Counted from the stretch's first letter, positions 17,478 to 28,218 are shown. The stretch: 64,000 bases of DNA from Terriglobia bacterium (GCA_020072585.1 JAIQGL010000004.1:62001-126000), one strand, 5' to 3'. Notes: generated from the sequence alone by a model not told the origin. Translations and numbers: made by a program.

Positions 17478-17815
17478 TATACCTGATCACTGAAGTGGCG
17501 AAGATTGCGTAAACGATAGCCGTCCCCAAGGTGTAAGTCAATCCATCCCTGTACCGGTAAAAAAGCGCCGCTGGACCTTGAAAAGGACCTTCTTTTGCGG
17601 CTGGTAAAGATTTATTGAGTGATTTTGCTCCGGTTTTTCGCCTTTATCAGTTAGAGGGCAAGACTTCACTTCGCAACTTTTGGAAAGAGCGGCCATATTG
17701 CTGTGGCCCTGGGGATATGCGTGTCCAACGTGCCGCCTGCTCGATGGATTGGCATGGAAGCGATTTAAGTCTGCCTGATAACCACAACGCAAAAGGTAAG
17801 GAGAGGTTTAAGAAT
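17478..17815. other. Divergent intergenic region, 338 bp
   Basis: This stretch separates the ECF sigma gene (minus) from the di-heme oxidoreductase gene (plus). The oxidoreductase frame is open back to 17615, but those 67 codons have no coding character and would bury the signal peptide, so they are treated as leader. A GGAGAGG site is seen 9 bases before 17816. No RNA gene or convincing palindrome was found; promoters for both genes must lie here. Confidence 0.5.
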
Positions 17816-19348
17816 ATGTATCGACTACGTTTGCCCAAGTCTGCCAGGCGCATGGTCATCTCGAGCATCGCGTCAGCGCTCATACTAGCCACAACCATGC
17901 TTGCTCAGAACGGCGCAGCCCGGTTCAGGGCCAAAGATCCTGGTCCCCGCCCGAACCCGGCGACTGCTATTCCCAATCCCGTTCCAGGCTTGAATGCCAA
18001 TGAGACCGCTCTTTTCAATGAGAGCTTGCTTCGTGTTTCCGAACTCGAAGGTACGTGTGACACCTGCGCCCAACAGCCACAAGGCGTTCCGCCCGTCGAT
18101 CCCGATCCCAAAAACCCTTTTTCACCGCTGAAGCTGGTCAACTCAGCCGGCATGGGACCTGTCTTCAATGCTGATCAGTGTTTTATCTGCCACTCGCAAC
18201 CGGCAATCGGAGGCAGTTCGCCGGCGGTAAATCCTGCGAACGTGATTGCCCACCGCCTTGGAGGGACCAACACCGTCCCCTCCTTCGAAGATCCCAGCGG
18301 AGCATTTCGCGAGACGCGCTTTAAGTTCAATGCGGATGGGAGCCGCGACGGCGGAGTGCATAGCCTCTTTACCGTTCAGGGTCGTTCTGACGCGCCGGAC
18401 TGCAAACTGAATCAGCCGGATTTTGATGCAGCCGTGCGTGATCGCAATATCGCTTTTCGGATTCCCCTGCAACTATTCGGTTTGGGACTGATCGAAAGCA
18501 TTCCCGATTCCGCGATCCGCAATAACATGAAGGCCAACGCGGAGTTAAAGCGGCAACTCGGAATCGGCGGGCATCCAAACATGGTTCCCAACAACGGCAC
18601 CATCAGCCGCTTTGGATGGAAAGCGCAGAACGGATCCATTACCACGTTTGCCGGTGAGGCTTATAACGTTGAAATGGGAATCTCCAATGACATTTTCCCC
18701 ATCTCCCGCAGTGAAGAAGCAGGCTGCAACCTTTCGTACGAACCATTCGATATCCCGCGCAGCGAATCTGAGCTGTACAACAATCCACTGAAGATCATGC
18801 CGGCATGGCTCATGTTCACTGAGTTCATGCGCTTCGTCGACGCGCCGCAGCCAGCTCCTCTCTCGGCCAGCGCGCAGCATGGCAAGGAGTTGTTCAGCCA
18901 GGTTGGTTGTGCACTCTGCCATACACAGTCTTTCCAGACGCTGGGAGTAGCAAACCCTACACGTCCGGCGGAGGAAATTGGCCCGCACGTGGTGGCACTA
19001 CGGGGCCAGACGGTCAATCTATTCTCAGACCTGCTGGTGCACCACATGGGCGCAACCATGGCAGACAATGTTGTGCAAGGCGGCGCGGGGCCAGACGAGT
19101 TTAGGACAACGCCTCTCTGGGGCCTGGGCCAGCGGCTGTTCTTTCTCCACGACGGCCGCACCAACGATTTGATGGTTGCCATCCAGGACCACTTCTCGCG
19201 TGAGCACTCTGATGGCGGCGACAATCCGGTCAAGGACCAGCACTCCTTCAGGTATGGTCCGTCTGAAGCCAATGAGGTTGTTGAACGTTTTAATCACCTC
19301 AGCGAAGCAGATAAACAGTCAATCCTTGACTTCCTGCGGTCGCTCTAG
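17816..19348 (+). CDS. Secreted di-heme oxidoreductase / putative thiol oxidoreductase (DHOR family)
   Basis: From ATG 17816 (GGAGAGG upstream) the product is 510 residues with a signal peptide (ending near TTMLAQNG). Two c-type heme motifs are present, CFICH (near residue 122) and CALCH (near 364). An earlier CDTCA pair lacks the His and so is not a heme site. The order and spacing match the COG3488 di-heme oxidoreductase family, related to MauG-like and di-heme peroxidases, which act in the periplasm. The electron donor and substrate are unknown. It is followed after 71 bases by a small secreted protein. Confidence 0.82.
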   Translation: MYRLRLPKSARRMVISSIASALILATTMLAQNGAARFRAKDPGPRPNPATAIPNPVPGLNANETALFNESLLRVSELEGTCDTCAQQPQGVPPVDPDPKNPFSPLKLVNSAGMGPVFNADQCFICHSQPAIGGSSPAVNPANVIAHRLGGTNTVPSFEDPSGAFRETRFKFNADGSRDGGVHSLFTVQGRSDAPDCKLNQPDFDAAVRDRNIAFRIPLQLFGLGLIESIPDSAIRNNMKANAELKRQLGIGGHPNMVPNNGTISRFGWKAQNGSITTFAGEAYNVEMGISNDIFPISRSEEAGCNLSYEPFDIPRSESELYNNPLKIMPAWLMFTEFMRFVDAPQPAPLSASAQHGKELFSQVGCALCHTQSFQTLGVANPTRPAEEIGPHVVALRGQTVNLFSDLLVHHMGATMADNVVQGGAGPDEFRTTPLWGLGQRLFFLHDGRTNDLMVAIQDHFSREHSDGGDNPVKDQHSFRYGPSEANEVVERFNHLSEADKQSILDFLRSL

Positions 19349-19419
19349 CGCGCAGGGTTCAAAAACGCGGGGGGCCTTTTTTCTCCGGGAGGGGCCCCTG
19401 AATTTTCCCAGGAGGAATC

Positions 19420-19938
19420 TTGAAGAATTTATTGTGCTCACTGGTTTTCGTGGGCTTGCTTTTTTCAGCTACAGTACATGCTTTGACTGACCCGCAAGTA
19501 AAGCCCGCCGATCCGTTTACCGGCACATGGAAGCTGAGTGTGCAGAAGTCGAGATACCCGCGAGGCTTATGCCCCAAAAGTATGGTAATCGTGATGGAGC
19601 CCGCAGGCGATGGTGTGCATTATCGTTCGGAAACTACATACGCCAACGGCAACACCACAAGCGCTGACTATACCGCTGACTACAAGGGTAAAGAAGCTAT
19701 TGTGATGGGATATACCGGACTGTTGCTTCCTGTTTCTCTCAAGCGCCTGGATGCCCACACGGTTGTAGCGAATTACAAGAGAGGCTCAGCGGTTGTGGCC
19801 AGAAGCCGGCGCGTCGTTTCCGGAGATGGTCGCGTGATGACAATCACTACAACCTCTCCAGACAAATCCGGCAAGGAAGTCACCAGCATTGGCGTGTATG
19901 ACAAAGCGGATAAGACAGCGGCAGTCGCGAAGCCATAG
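19420..19938 (+). CDS. Small secreted protein of lipocalin-like type
   Basis: The start is a TTG at 19420, supported by GGAGGA 5 bases upstream and a signal peptide running from the first codon (MKNLLCSLVFVGLLFSATVHA). The mature 150 residues are beta-rich and begin PADPFTGTWKLSVQKSRY, the 'FxGTWKL' opening seen in many acidobacterial exported proteins with a lipocalin-like barrel. No catalytic motif is visible. Function is unknown; a role with the upstream di-heme enzyme is possible only by position. Confidence 0.7.
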   Translation: MKNLLCSLVFVGLLFSATVHALTDPQVKPADPFTGTWKLSVQKSRYPRGLCPKSMVIVMEPAGDGVHYRSETTYANGNTTSADYTADYKGKEAIVMGYTGLLLPVSLKRLDAHTVVANYKRGSAVVARSRRVVSGDGRVMTITTTSPDKSGKEVTSIGVYDKADKTAAVAKP

Positions 19939-20095
19939 AGCCGCATGCAGTCCCGGTGAGCCGCTAGGCCACTATAGTACGCGGCTCTGAATTTTCCATT
20001 TAGCCAGGTCCTGGCAGAGTGGTAGCTTTGCCGCCCTTAACCGTCCCGTGTATTGCGTCCAGCGCTATTCGATTTTTCGCCATAATAATCAAAAT

Positions 20096-20130
20096 TGACC
20101 GCATAGTCATTTTTTTATACTATGAGGTCA
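20096..20130 (+). promoter_or_regulatory. Palindromic operator over the TetR-RND promoter
   Basis: A 12-base inverted repeat with 11 of 12 matches (TGACCGCATAGT at 20096-20107 and ACTATGAGGTCA at 20119-20130) flanks an 11-base AT-rich spacer. A possible -35 (TTGACC, 20095-20100) and -10 (TATACT, 20116-20121) fall within or beside the arms, with a short 15-base gap. The right arm also contains the GAGGT that could serve as ribosome site for the ATG at 20135. This is what a TetR autorepression site should look like; binding is inferred. Confidence 0.65.
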
Positions 20131-20134
20131 CCTT

Positions 20135-20803
20135 ATGCCAGAACTGGCTCAATCCGTCAAAACGCAGTCCGTCAAAACGAAGAAGCAGGTAGTCTCGGAA
20201 TTCCGCCAGTCGGAAATCATTGCCGCGGCAAGGCGAGTTTTTGCCGAGAAGGGCTACATCGCCGCTACCGTGGATGAAATTGCCGCCCTGGCAGCCCTGG
20301 CCAAAGGCACCATTTACGTTTACTTCGAGTCAAAAGAACAGATTTACAACGCCGTCCTGGAGGATGACCTCGAGGCATTGCGCGCGCTGACGCTGGAAAA
20401 GATCGCGTCCGCCGGGACAGCACGGGAGAAAATCTCGGCTTACGTCAACGCCAGATTTAAATATTGCGAAGAACGCCGGGATTTTTTTCGAATCATGTAC
20501 ATAGAGCCGTCAGGATCTCCAGTGTTGAGCAAGGCAAAAGCGCGGGAGTGGCTGCGCGAACCCGTTCGCCAGCTTGCGGTGGCGATTGAAGCCGCTATTG
20601 CGCAAAAGCTGATACGCCCATGGCCGGCAGAGATACTGGCTTGGACCGTGGCAGATTTAACCACCGGAGCATTGCAGCGCAGACTGTCTACAACTCCGGC
20701 GACCACGGCCAGGGAAGATGCTGACTTTCTGATCGATTTTATCGATGCGGCATTACACCCACTGCAAGTTGAACACTCGCACAGTGACAACCTTGAGAAT
20801 TGA
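20135..20803 (+). CDS. TetR-family transcriptional repressor of the RND efflux operon
   Basis: This 222-residue protein has the TetR DNA-binding domain at about residues 25-72 (IIAAARRVFAEKGYIAATVDEI, KGTIYVYFESKEQIYNAV) and a divergent all-helical ligand domain. The N-terminus has a short tandem repeat (QSVKTQSVKT). It lies 18 bases ahead of the adaptor gene in the same direction and just after a near-perfect palindrome, so it probably represses itself and the three efflux genes until a toxic ligand binds. The ligand cannot be predicted. Confidence 0.88.
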   Translation: MPELAQSVKTQSVKTKKQVVSEFRQSEIIAAARRVFAEKGYIAATVDEIAALAALAKGTIYVYFESKEQIYNAVLEDDLEALRALTLEKIASAGTAREKISAYVNARFKYCEERRDFFRIMYIEPSGSPVLSKAKAREWLREPVRQLAVAIEAAIAQKLIRPWPAEILAWTVADLTTGALQRRLSTTPATTAREDADFLIDFIDAALHPLQVEHSHSDNLEN

Positions 20804-20821
20804 AGAGAGGACCCAATCGCG

Positions 20822-22000
20822 ATGCAACCGCCAGCTTCTAATTTGAAAACTCAACTTGCGACTCTCAAATGGTCGAGCGGAGATCTGTGGTCGAGCCTCA
20901 TCATTTTTCTGTTGCCGGCGTTTCTGGCGCTTGCCGGCTGCGGAGGCGCTAAAGCCTCTGCTCCGCCACCCCAGCCGCCTGAGGTGGACGTGATGGAAGT
21001 TGTCCCGCAAGACGTTCCTATTGTCAGCGAGTGGACCGCAACGCTGGATGGCTATGTGAACGCGCAGATTCAGCCCAGGGTCTCCGGCTATCTCACCCGG
21101 CAGAGCTACCAAGAAGGTTCGTATGTGCACAAGGGACAGGTGCTTTTTGAAATTGACGAGCGGCCATTTGTCGCCGCGCTGAATGAGGCCAAAGGCCAGC
21201 TTGCGCAGGCACAGGCGGCAATGGGCAAAGCGCAGCAGGACGTAAAACGTGACAAGCCGCTAGCCGAAGCGCGAGCCATAGCACAGAGCCAGTTCGATAA
21301 TGACGTCCAGGCGGAGTTGGGAGCCAAAGCCGCGGTGGAAACCGCGAAAGCCGCAGTAGAGCAGGCAGAGCTCAACGTGGGATTTACCAAAGTGACATCG
21401 TTGATTGACGGTATTGCCGGCATTGCGCAGACACAGATCGGCAACCTGGTGAGTCCAACCACAGTGCTGACCTCGGTCTCGCAGGTGAATCCCATCAAAG
21501 CATATTTTTCCATCAGCGAGCAGCAGTACATGATGACGCAAAGCGAGGGCAAAAATGGCGCGCAAAAAGACGCATGGAAAGGCGTCCGGTTGAAGCTGGT
21601 ACTTTCCACGGGCGCCACCTTCCCACATGAAGGTTCATTCCTGCTGGCGGACCGTCAGGTTGACGCGAATACAGGAACGATCCGGGTCATCGGCTCTTTC
21701 CCGAATCCCAATAATCTTCTTCGTCCGGGGCAGTATGGCCGTGTGCTGGCGGAGATGGGCACGCAAAAATCAGCGCTGCTGGTTCCGCAACGCGCCGTCA
21801 CGGAATTGCAGGGAAGCTACCAGCTTGCCGTGGTTGGGCCTGACAACAAGGTGAGCATTCGTCCGGTGAAGGTTGGCCCGACGATTGGCAAGAGGCTGAT
21901 CATCCAGGACGGACTGAAACCGCAGGAACGGATCGTTGTAGAGGGTCTGCAAAAGGTCAAGGACGGAACCGTTGTAACCCCCAGAGCAGCGAACCTCTAA
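20822..22000 (+). CDS. RND efflux periplasmic adaptor (membrane fusion lipoprotein)
   Basis: The 392-residue product has a lipoprotein signal ending in ALAGC near residue 40, preceded by an unusually long hydrophilic N-terminus. The lipoyl halves are around [13 protein letters not shown] and [15 protein letters not shown], the coiled-coil hairpin has [20 protein letters not shown], and the beta-barrel and membrane-proximal parts follow. It is AcrA/MexA-like and bridges the inner-membrane pump to the outer-membrane channel. AGAGAGGA lies before the ATG. It is the second gene of the TetR operon and is followed by the pump after 26 bases. Confidence 0.92.
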   Translation: MQPPASNLKTQLATLKWSSGDLWSSLIIFLLPAFLALAGCGGAKASAPPPQPPEVDVMEVVPQDVPIVSEWTATLDGYVNAQIQPRVSGYLTRQSYQEGSYVHKGQVLFEIDERPFVAALNEAKGQLAQAQAAMGKAQQDVKRDKPLAEARAIAQSQFDNDVQAELGAKAAVETAKAAVEQAELNVGFTKVTSLIDGIAGIAQTQIGNLVSPTTVLTSVSQVNPIKAYFSISEQQYMMTQSEGKNGAQKDAWKGVRLKLVLSTGATFPHEGSFLLADRQVDANTGTIRVIGSFPNPNNLLRPGQYGRVLAEMGTQKSALLVPQRAVTELQGSYQLAVVGPDNKVSIRPVKVGPTIGKRLIIQDGLKPQERIVVEGLQKVKDGTVVTPRAANL

Positions 22001-22026
22001 GAAAGAAGAAGAAGGGCAGGCAGCCA

Positions 22027-25000
22027 ATGGCCAAATTTTTTGTCAACCGTCCAATCGTGGCGATGGTGATTTCCATCGTGACGGTCCTTGCCGGGCTGGT
22101 TTCAATGGGCAAGCTGCCGCTGGCGCAGTTCCCGCAGATTGTTCCGCCGCAGATCATCGTGAATACCACGTTCACCGGCGGCGACGCCACCACGATTGAG
22201 CAATCTGTGGCGACTCCGCTGGAGCAGCAGTTGAACGGCGTGGACAACATGCTTTATATGCAGTCCACGAACGCCAATGACGGTTCGTTGCAGGAGACGG
22301 TTACGTTCGACGTTGGCAGCGATCCCGCTACCGACCAAGTGAACGTGCAGAACCGTCTGGCGCAGGCACAGCCCAATCTTCCGCCTGATGTGAACCAGTT
22401 TGGCGTCACGCTGCGCAAATCCACCGGCTTCCCCATGATGCTGGTGGCGCTCTATTCGCCCAAGGGTTCATACAATTCTTTGTTTCTGGCGAATTACGCC
22501 AACATCAACATCAATGACGCGCTTTACCGCATACCTGGCGTGGGTGAAGTCAGGGTCTTTGGCGCAGGCGATTACGCCATGCGCATCTGGATCAGGCCAG
22601 ACGTGCTGGCCAAACTTGGCCTGACCGTGCCAGACATAACGCGCGCGGTACAGCAGCAGAACAACGTGAATCCCGCCGGCCAGGTAGGAGCGGAGCCGGC
22701 GCCGCCCGGCAATGAAATGACCTACACGGTGCGGGCGCAGGGAAGATTGATTACCGCGGACCAGTTCGGGGAAATCGTTGTGCGATCGAACCCTGACGGC
22801 TCTCTGGTGCGCTTGAAGGATGTTGCCAGAATTGAACTGGGTGCGGTGAACTATCAGCAGGTGGCGCGCATGAACGGCAAGCCCACCTGCATTATTGTGG
22901 TGTTCCAGGCCCCCGGATCGAATGCAATCGCGGTGGCAGATGGTGTCCAGAAAGTCATGAGCGGGATGAAGCAGCGGTTCCCCGCCGACCTGGATTACGT
23001 AACTTCTCTGGACACCACGCGGCCAGTAAGAGAGGGCATTAAGGAGATAGCCATCACCTTGACTGAAGCCATGGTGCTGGTGATCTTTGTCGTCTACGTC
23101 TTTCTACAGAACTGGAGAGCGACGTTGATCCCGATGATCGCTGTTCCGGTTTCGCTTATCGGGACCTTTGCCTTTTTTCCATTTCTGTCTTTTTCCATCA
23201 ACACGCTTTCTCTCTTTGGATTGGTGCTGGCCATAGGACTGGTAGTGGATGACGCCATTGTTGTTGTAGAAGCCGTGGAGCACCACATTGAAGAAGGCAT
23301 GTCGCCCAGGGAAGCAACACTCCAGGCGATGAAAGAAGTTTCGGGCCCGGTGATCGGCATCGCGCTCATTCTGTCGTCAGTGTTTGTGCCGATTGCATTC
23401 ATGAGCGGTATTCAAGGCCAGTTGAACCGGCAATTCGCAGTCACCATCGCGATTTCAGTTTTGATTTCGGCCTTCAATGCGTTAACGCTTTCGCCCGCTC
23501 TCTCCGCCATGCTGCTGCGTCCAAGAACGAAGTCAAACGGACCGCTGGCACGCTTCTTTGCCGTCTTCAATCGCTGGTTTGAAAAAGCCACCCACGGCTA
23601 TGGCAGCGTGAGCCATGGCTTGATCCGCAAGGTAGCCGTTGGCGTATTGATATTGGTTGGCTTCATCCTGGTGGATGGGGCTGTTGGTCGTAAACTGCCA
23701 ACCAGTTTTCTTCCTGAAGAAGATTATGGGTTTTTTCTGCTGAATGCCCAGCTTCCTCCAGCGTCGTCGCTGGCGCGTACAGACCTGGTATGCCAGAAGA
23801 TTGAAAAGATCCTGGCTAAGACAGAAGGCATACAGTACGTGAGCCGCGTGGCAGGCTTCAGCCTGCTGACGCGTGTGGCTTCTTCGTATAACGGTTTCTT
23901 TTTCATTGGGCTTAAGCCCTGGGATGAGCGGCGCGGCAAGAGGATGGAAGCAAAACAGATTTTAGAGAGGCTCAACAAGCAGCTTGCCTCTGATATTCCT
24001 GAAGCCAATGCTTTTGGTTTTATGCCGGCGGCAATTCCCGGCCTCGGCAGTGCCGGTGGTTTTTCTTTCTGGCTTCAGGACCGCAGTGGCGGATCAGTGG
24101 ATTATCTTGATCAGAACCTGAAGAAATTTCTGGCGGCAGCGCGCAAGCGTCCTGAACTCAGCGGCGTCAACGCTTCGTTCTCAACCAGTATTCCGCAGCT
24201 TTATGCGGATGTGGACCGTGACAAGGTCCTGAAGCAAAGTGTCGCGGTGGGCGACGTCTATCAGACCTTGCAGGCCTTTCTTGGCGGTGTCTTCGTCAAT
24301 CAGTTCAACCGCTTTGGCCGGCAGTGGAAGGTGTTTGTCGAGGCCGAAGGAGACGCGCGCGCGCATCCTGACGATATTGCCCAATACTATGTACGCAGCA
24401 GTAAAGGCGGCATGGTCCCGCTTTCGGCCGTGGTAACCACCCGGCCCACGACCGGCCCTGAATATACAAACCGTTTCAATTTGTATCGCGCGGCGCAGGT
24501 GCTGGGCACCGCGGCCCCCGGCTATAGCTCAGGCCAGGCAATGGACGCGCTGGAGCAGGTTGCGAAAGAGACGCTTCCCGCGGACATGGGTTATGACTGG
24601 GCCGATCTCTCTTATCAGGAAAGAAGGGCTTCAGGTGCGGCCACCGGTATTTTTGCGCTGTCACTGCTGCTGGTCTTTCTGATTCTGGCCGCGCTCTATG
24701 AAAGCTGGGCGCTGCCGTTTTCTGTTTTGCTGTCAGTGCCTGTCGCGGTCTTTGGGGCCTTTGCTGGATTGGAACTCCGCCATTTTGATCTTGACGTCTA
24801 CGCCCAGATTGGACTGATCATGTTGATCGGTCTTTCCGCCAAGAACTCGATTCTCATCGTCGAGTTCGCCAAGCTTGAGCACGAAAAAGGAAGAGATCTC
24901 GTGGAATCCGCCATTGCAGGCGCTAAGCTCCGGCTGCGGCCCATCCTGATGACTTCATTTGCGTTCATTTTCGGCTGCGTGCCGTTGTGGATTGCCTCCG

Positions 25001-25194
25001 GCTCAGGTGCCGCAGGCCGCCGCATTCTGGGCACGGTGGTAATCACGGGCATGCTGGCGGCAACATGTATTGCGATCTTTATTATTCCCATGCTGTTCGT
25101 GGGGGTGGAGAGAATCGCGGCACGTATGCGACGTACATCGCGAACTCCAACAGCGGCCACGCCTCATCCATCGCCAACCGGGGCTGACGACTAA
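22027..25194 (+). CDS. RND multidrug efflux pump, HAE1 family (AcrB/MexB-like)
   Basis: At 1055 residues it has full HAE1 length with 12 membrane helices and two large periplasmic loops. The proton-relay residues are present: the Asp pair in TM4 ([15 protein letters not shown]) and Lys in TM10 ([16 protein letters not shown]). The N-terminus ([17 protein letters not shown]) and the switch-loop/porter domains are typical of hydrophobic-drug exporters, not metal exporters. It sits between its adaptor and its channel, so the operon encodes a whole tripartite pump. Substrate range is not predictable. Confidence 0.95.
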   Translation: MAKFFVNRPIVAMVISIVTVLAGLVSMGKLPLAQFPQIVPPQIIVNTTFTGGDATTIEQSVATPLEQQLNGVDNMLYMQSTNANDGSLQETVTFDVGSDPATDQVNVQNRLAQAQPNLPPDVNQFGVTLRKSTGFPMMLVALYSPKGSYNSLFLANYANININDALYRIPGVGEVRVFGAGDYAMRIWIRPDVLAKLGLTVPDITRAVQQQNNVNPAGQVGAEPAPPGNEMTYTVRAQGRLITADQFGEIVVRSNPDGSLVRLKDVARIELGAVNYQQVARMNGKPTCIIVVFQAPGSNAIAVADGVQKVMSGMKQRFPADLDYVTSLDTTRPVREGIKEIAITLTEAMVLVIFVVYVFLQNWRATLIPMIAVPVSLIGTFAFFPFLSFSINTLSLFGLVLAIGLVVDDAIVVVEAVEHHIEEGMSPREATLQAMKEVSGPVIGIALILSSVFVPIAFMSGIQGQLNRQFAVTIAISVLISAFNALTLSPALSAMLLRPRTKSNGPLARFFAVFNRWFEKATHGYGSVSHGLIRKVAVGVLILVGFILVDGAVGRKLPTSFLPEEDYGFFLLNAQLPPASSLARTDLVCQKIEKILAKTEGIQYVSRVAGFSLLTRVASSYNGFFFIGLKPWDERRGKRMEAKQILERLNKQLASDIPEANAFGFMPAAIPGLGSAGGFSFWLQDRSGGSVDYLDQNLKKFLAAARKRPELSGVNASFSTSIPQLYADVDRDKVLKQSVAVGDVYQTLQAFLGGVFVNQFNRFGRQWKVFVEAEGDARAHPDDIAQYYVRSSKGGMVPLSAVVTTRPTTGPEYTNRFNLYRAAQVLGTAAPGYSSGQAMDALEQVAKETLPADMGYDWADLSYQERRASGAATGIFALSLLLVFLILAALYESWALPFSVLLSVPVAVFGAFAGLELRHFDLDVYAQIGLIMLIGLSAKNSILIVEFAKLEHEKGRDLVESAIAGAKLRLRPILMTSFAFIFGCVPLWIASGSGAAGRRILGTVVITGMLAATCIAIFIIPMLFVGVERIAARMRRTSRTPTAATPHPSPTGADD

Positions 25195-25202
25195 AATTGA
25201 AA

Positions 25203-26600
25203 ATGAAAAAGATTGTTGCCATCGCTTTAGTATTTGCCGCTTTTACAGGGTGCACAGCAGGGCCGCGGTATAAGCGCCCCGCTGTAGATGTTCCGCCTGC
25301 GCACAGAGGAATTGAACAGGGGAATGCAGGCAAGACTGATGCCGGATCGCTCGCGGACCAGAAATGGTGGGAGCTATTTCAGGACCAGCAGCTGCAGCAA
25401 CTGGTGCGCACCGCGCTTGCGCAGAATTATGATGTGCGCATTGCTGCGGCCCGCATTCTTGAAGCCCAGGCACAACTCGGGATCACCCGCTCCAACCAGT
25501 TTCCGCAGTTAAATGCTGGTGCGGCGGCAGAGACAAAACGCGTTCCCGCAGGGACTTCCTTGCCCGTGGCCACCAACGGCAGCGCTACTCGATTGAGTCT
25601 GTCAGGAGTGTGGGAGCTTGATTTCTGGGGCAGGTTCCGCAAAGCCACTGAGGCTGCACGGGCCAATCTGCTGGCCAGCGAATGGGCCAAACAGCAGGTC
25701 ATCAGCACTCTGGTCAGTGATGTGGCGACGGCCTATTTTCAACTGCGGGCGCTCGATCTTGAGCTTGAAATTTCCCAGCAGACGCTAACATCGAGACGAG
25801 ATTCCTTGAAGCTGACGCAGTTGCTTGCCGATCACGGCGCAACTTCTATGCTGGACGTGCGGCAGGCCGAACAACTTGTTTATACCGCGGCAGAACAAGT
25901 GCCTGACCTTGAGCGACGCATTCAACAGCAGGAAAACCTGATCAGCACATTGCTGGGAAAAAATCCCGGCGCGGTCGCGCGAGGATTGAAGCTGATAGAG
26001 CAGCCGCATATGCCCCAGGTCCCCGCCGGTTTGCCGTCATCGCTACTGGAACGCCGGCCGGATATTCGGCAGGCTGAAGAGCAGCTCATAGCTTTTAATG
26101 CGCAAATCGGTGTTGCCAAAGCGGCCTATTTCCCGCAAATAACTTTGACGGGCGACGCCGGTTATCAAAGCCCAGCCCTTACCAGCTTGTTCAGCGGTCC
26201 AGCGGGATTTTTCAGCCTGGGTGGCTCACTCACCCAACCGCTCTTTGCCGGGGGCCGCATCCGGTCAGGCGTGAAGCTGGCAGAGGCACAGAAAGAAGAA
26301 GCGGTGCTGAGCTACCGGAAAACGATTCAGCAGGCATTCCAGGATGTTGCGGACTCGCTCATTGCATACCAGAAGGACCAGGAGTTCCGGCAGCAGCAGC
26401 AACTGTTGACCACGGCTGCGGAAGATGCGGCGCATTTATCGGATATTCGTTACAAAGGCGGCGCCACCAGTTATCTGGAAGTCCTGACCAACCAAACCAA
26501 CTATTTCACCGCTCAACTCAATCTTGCGCAGGCACAGTTGAATGAGTTGAATGCTCTGGTGCAGCTGTATCGATCACTCGGCGGAGGGTGGCTACAGTAA
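25203..26600 (+). CDS. Outer-membrane efflux channel lipoprotein (OprM/NodT family)
   Basis: The ATG at 25203 is preferred to an in-frame TTG two codons earlier; both lack a clear ribosome site, so coupling to the pump gene (stop 25194) is likely. The 465-residue product has a lipoprotein signal ending FTGC, then two OEP repeats: WWELFQDQQLQQLVRTALAQ, SGVWELDFWGRFRKATEAA and LLERRPDIRQAEEQLIA. These are NodT-family landmarks. It forms a trimeric outer-membrane tunnel for the RND pump. It is the last gene of the operon. Confidence 0.92.
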   Translation: MKKIVAIALVFAAFTGCTAGPRYKRPAVDVPPAHRGIEQGNAGKTDAGSLADQKWWELFQDQQLQQLVRTALAQNYDVRIAAARILEAQAQLGITRSNQFPQLNAGAAAETKRVPAGTSLPVATNGSATRLSLSGVWELDFWGRFRKATEAARANLLASEWAKQQVISTLVSDVATAYFQLRALDLELEISQQTLTSRRDSLKLTQLLADHGATSMLDVRQAEQLVYTAAEQVPDLERRIQQQENLISTLLGKNPGAVARGLKLIEQPHMPQVPAGLPSSLLERRPDIRQAEEQLIAFNAQIGVAKAAYFPQITLTGDAGYQSPALTSLFSGPAGFFSLGGSLTQPLFAGGRIRSGVKLAEAQKEEAVLSYRKTIQQAFQDVADSLIAYQKDQEFRQQQQLLTTAAEDAAHLSDIRYKGGATSYLEVLTNQTNYFTAQLNLAQAQLNELNALVQLYRSLGGGWLQ

Positions 26601-26823
26601 GTTCGAATCATTCGAAGCGGAAGCTCGCAAAAGAAATCCTGAGCGGGGCGAGCCGAAGGGAGCCCGGTGAAAATTCTGGCGGGGAGTAGGGGACGATTTC
26701 AGAACTTTTGCAATTGCAGGGGCAATCCTAACCCCTCCGTATGAACAGCTCTCGTCAAAATAGTAGTGACTTTATTGCAGGCTGACCGTCGAATTGGTCA
26801 GGGGACTGTGCTCATCCAATAAA

Positions 26824-27647
26824 ATGGTATCTCATCGACCGGAGTTTTTTGACGGACGTGTTCTTCACTGGCGTATGGTCAGCGACGTCATGCTTGGAGA
26901 AATTGTCTACGTTCCGGGAGCTGTGCGCGAAACGCACATACACGAGCGGGCCTGCCTGCACCTGAACCTGCAGGGACGGTACATCGAACGCATCGGCAGT
27001 CGCGTAGTGGATTGCACAGAATTGGCTGTTGCTTTCCAGCCCGCTGGTCATGAACATTCTTATCGCTGTCACAACGTGGCCACCAGGTCCTTCACGGTCG
27101 AGTTTGAAAAAGCCTGGCTGGATCGCCTTCAGGAGCTGGCATTTCGCCCCGGCCCGAGCTCTTTGCAGATAGCAGGATCCTCCACCTTGCGCTGCGGCTT
27201 CACACTGAGTACGGCATCGCCGACAGTGCATCGCCACTCTCTGTCGAGGGCTTACTTCTGGAGATTCTGGCGGTCGCCACCCGCAGGTGGCGGCGTACTG
27301 GCGCTAAGCGTCAGGAACCACACTGGCTCTCGCGGGTAGAGAATGTGTTGCGAGCGCGTTTCATGGAAACGCCACGTCTGGACGATCTCGCGGCAGAGGT
27401 TCGGGTGCATCCTGTGCACATTGCCCGGACGTTTCGCGCATATCGTGGACTCACAATTGGATCGTTCCTCCGGCAGCTTCGCGTCAGCCGCGCGTGCTTT
27501 CTGCTTGGCGAAGGCGACTTGCCTCTGGCTCAACTCGCGTCAGACCTAGGTTTTTCCGATCAAAGTCAGTTCACGCGAACGTTCCGTCACGCCACTGGCG
27601 TGACTCCGGGCCAGTATCGCCGGGAGTTCGCTCGAGGTTCCCGCTAA
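26824..27647 (+). pseudogene. AraC-family regulator broken by one frameshift
   Basis: The N-terminal half (from ATG 26824) reads as an AraC cupin domain: VLHWRMVSDVMLGEI, ETHIHERACLHLNLQGRY and FQPAGHEHSYRC. The C-terminal half (to 27647, another frame) holds two AraC helix-turn-helix motifs: RLDDLAAEVRVHPVHIARTF and LASDLGFSDQSQFTRTFRHA. Translation in the second frame can be followed back to about 27155 (ELFADSRILHLALRL), so one missing base near 27145-27160, in a C/G run, separates the halves. Either the gene is dead or the base was lost in sequencing. If intact it would be about 275 residues. Confidence 0.8.
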
Positions 27648-27779
27648 GCCTTGCCCAAGGACGCTAAGAAAAGACAAGACGGATTTCGGTAAAATCGGCG
27701 ATGCTGTTTCAGCAGATTGCGCCTCAGACATTCACGCATCAGGAATACACCCATAGTGTAATCGGCTGGAGATGCCAAA

Positions 27780-28217
27780 ATGCGTTACCTGCTCAGCCTG
27801 CTCATCATCTCGCCATTCGCGTTCGCTCCTGTTGAATCGTTGGCGCAGAATCCCGCCTGCATCAATGGCCAGGTCGTCCCGTACTTCGGCTGGGATGGAA
27901 CGGAGTGCACGAACTGTGTCATACGTGGACCGTATATCGAATATCTGAAAGAACCATCGATTAGCAGTATTGCGAGTGATGGCCCCGCCGCCGGCCGGCT
28001 CATGGAGCACGACATGCTCCTGGCGGTTGATGGTCTCGCCATTACTTCGCCTGAGGCATGGCGCAGGCTGCGCGATGCAAAACCCGGTGAGATCCTGCGT
28101 TTCACGGTAAGCAATGACGAGAAAACGCGTGACGAAACCATTCGTGCCTCGGGCCGGTGCGTTCCGCTTCCTGCACAGCGGATCATCATTGTCCGTCGTA
28201 AGGCCAGGATGGCCTGA
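27780..28217 (+). CDS. Secreted PDZ-like small protein
   Basis: This is an intact 145-residue frame with a signal peptide (cleavage near SLAQN) and a PDZ-like core: GPYIEYLKEPSISSIASDG, PAAGRLMEHDMLLAVDGL and ITSPEAWRRL. PDZ domains bind C-terminal peptides. The early pair CTNC in a GWDGTECTNC segment could form a disulfide. No protease domain is attached. It ends one base before the GTG of the broken serine hydrolase gene, so the two were probably an operon. It is the only unbroken gene between 26.8 and 30.0 kb. Confidence 0.6.
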   Translation: MRYLLSLLIISPFAFAPVESLAQNPACINGQVVPYFGWDGTECTNCVIRGPYIEYLKEPSISSIASDGPAAGRLMEHDMLLAVDGLAITSPEAWRRLRDAKPGEILRFTVSNDEKTRDETIRASGRCVPLPAQRIIIVRRKARMA

Positions 28218-28218
28218 A

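Noticed and set aside
17615-17815. N-terminal extension of the di-heme oxidoreductase frame
   Set aside because: Lacks a ribosome site, no coding character, and would precede the signal peptide.
19366-19400. Possible hairpin GGGGCC...GGCCCC after the di-heme oxidoreductase gene
   Set aside because: Stem is only 6 pairs, the T-run lies in the loop, and no T-tail follows; not a convincing terminator.
26602-26616. TTCGAATCATTCGAA after the efflux channel stop; shares the 11-mer AATCATTCGAA with the LysR gap at 8491
   Set aside because: An 11-mer match is expected by chance in 64 kb; no further common structure.
26640-26700. GC-rich text near 26640 (GAGCGGGGCGAGCCGAAGGG) resembling dispersed acidobacterial repeats
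   Set aside because: Only one copy is visible in this window, so a repeat cannot be supported here.
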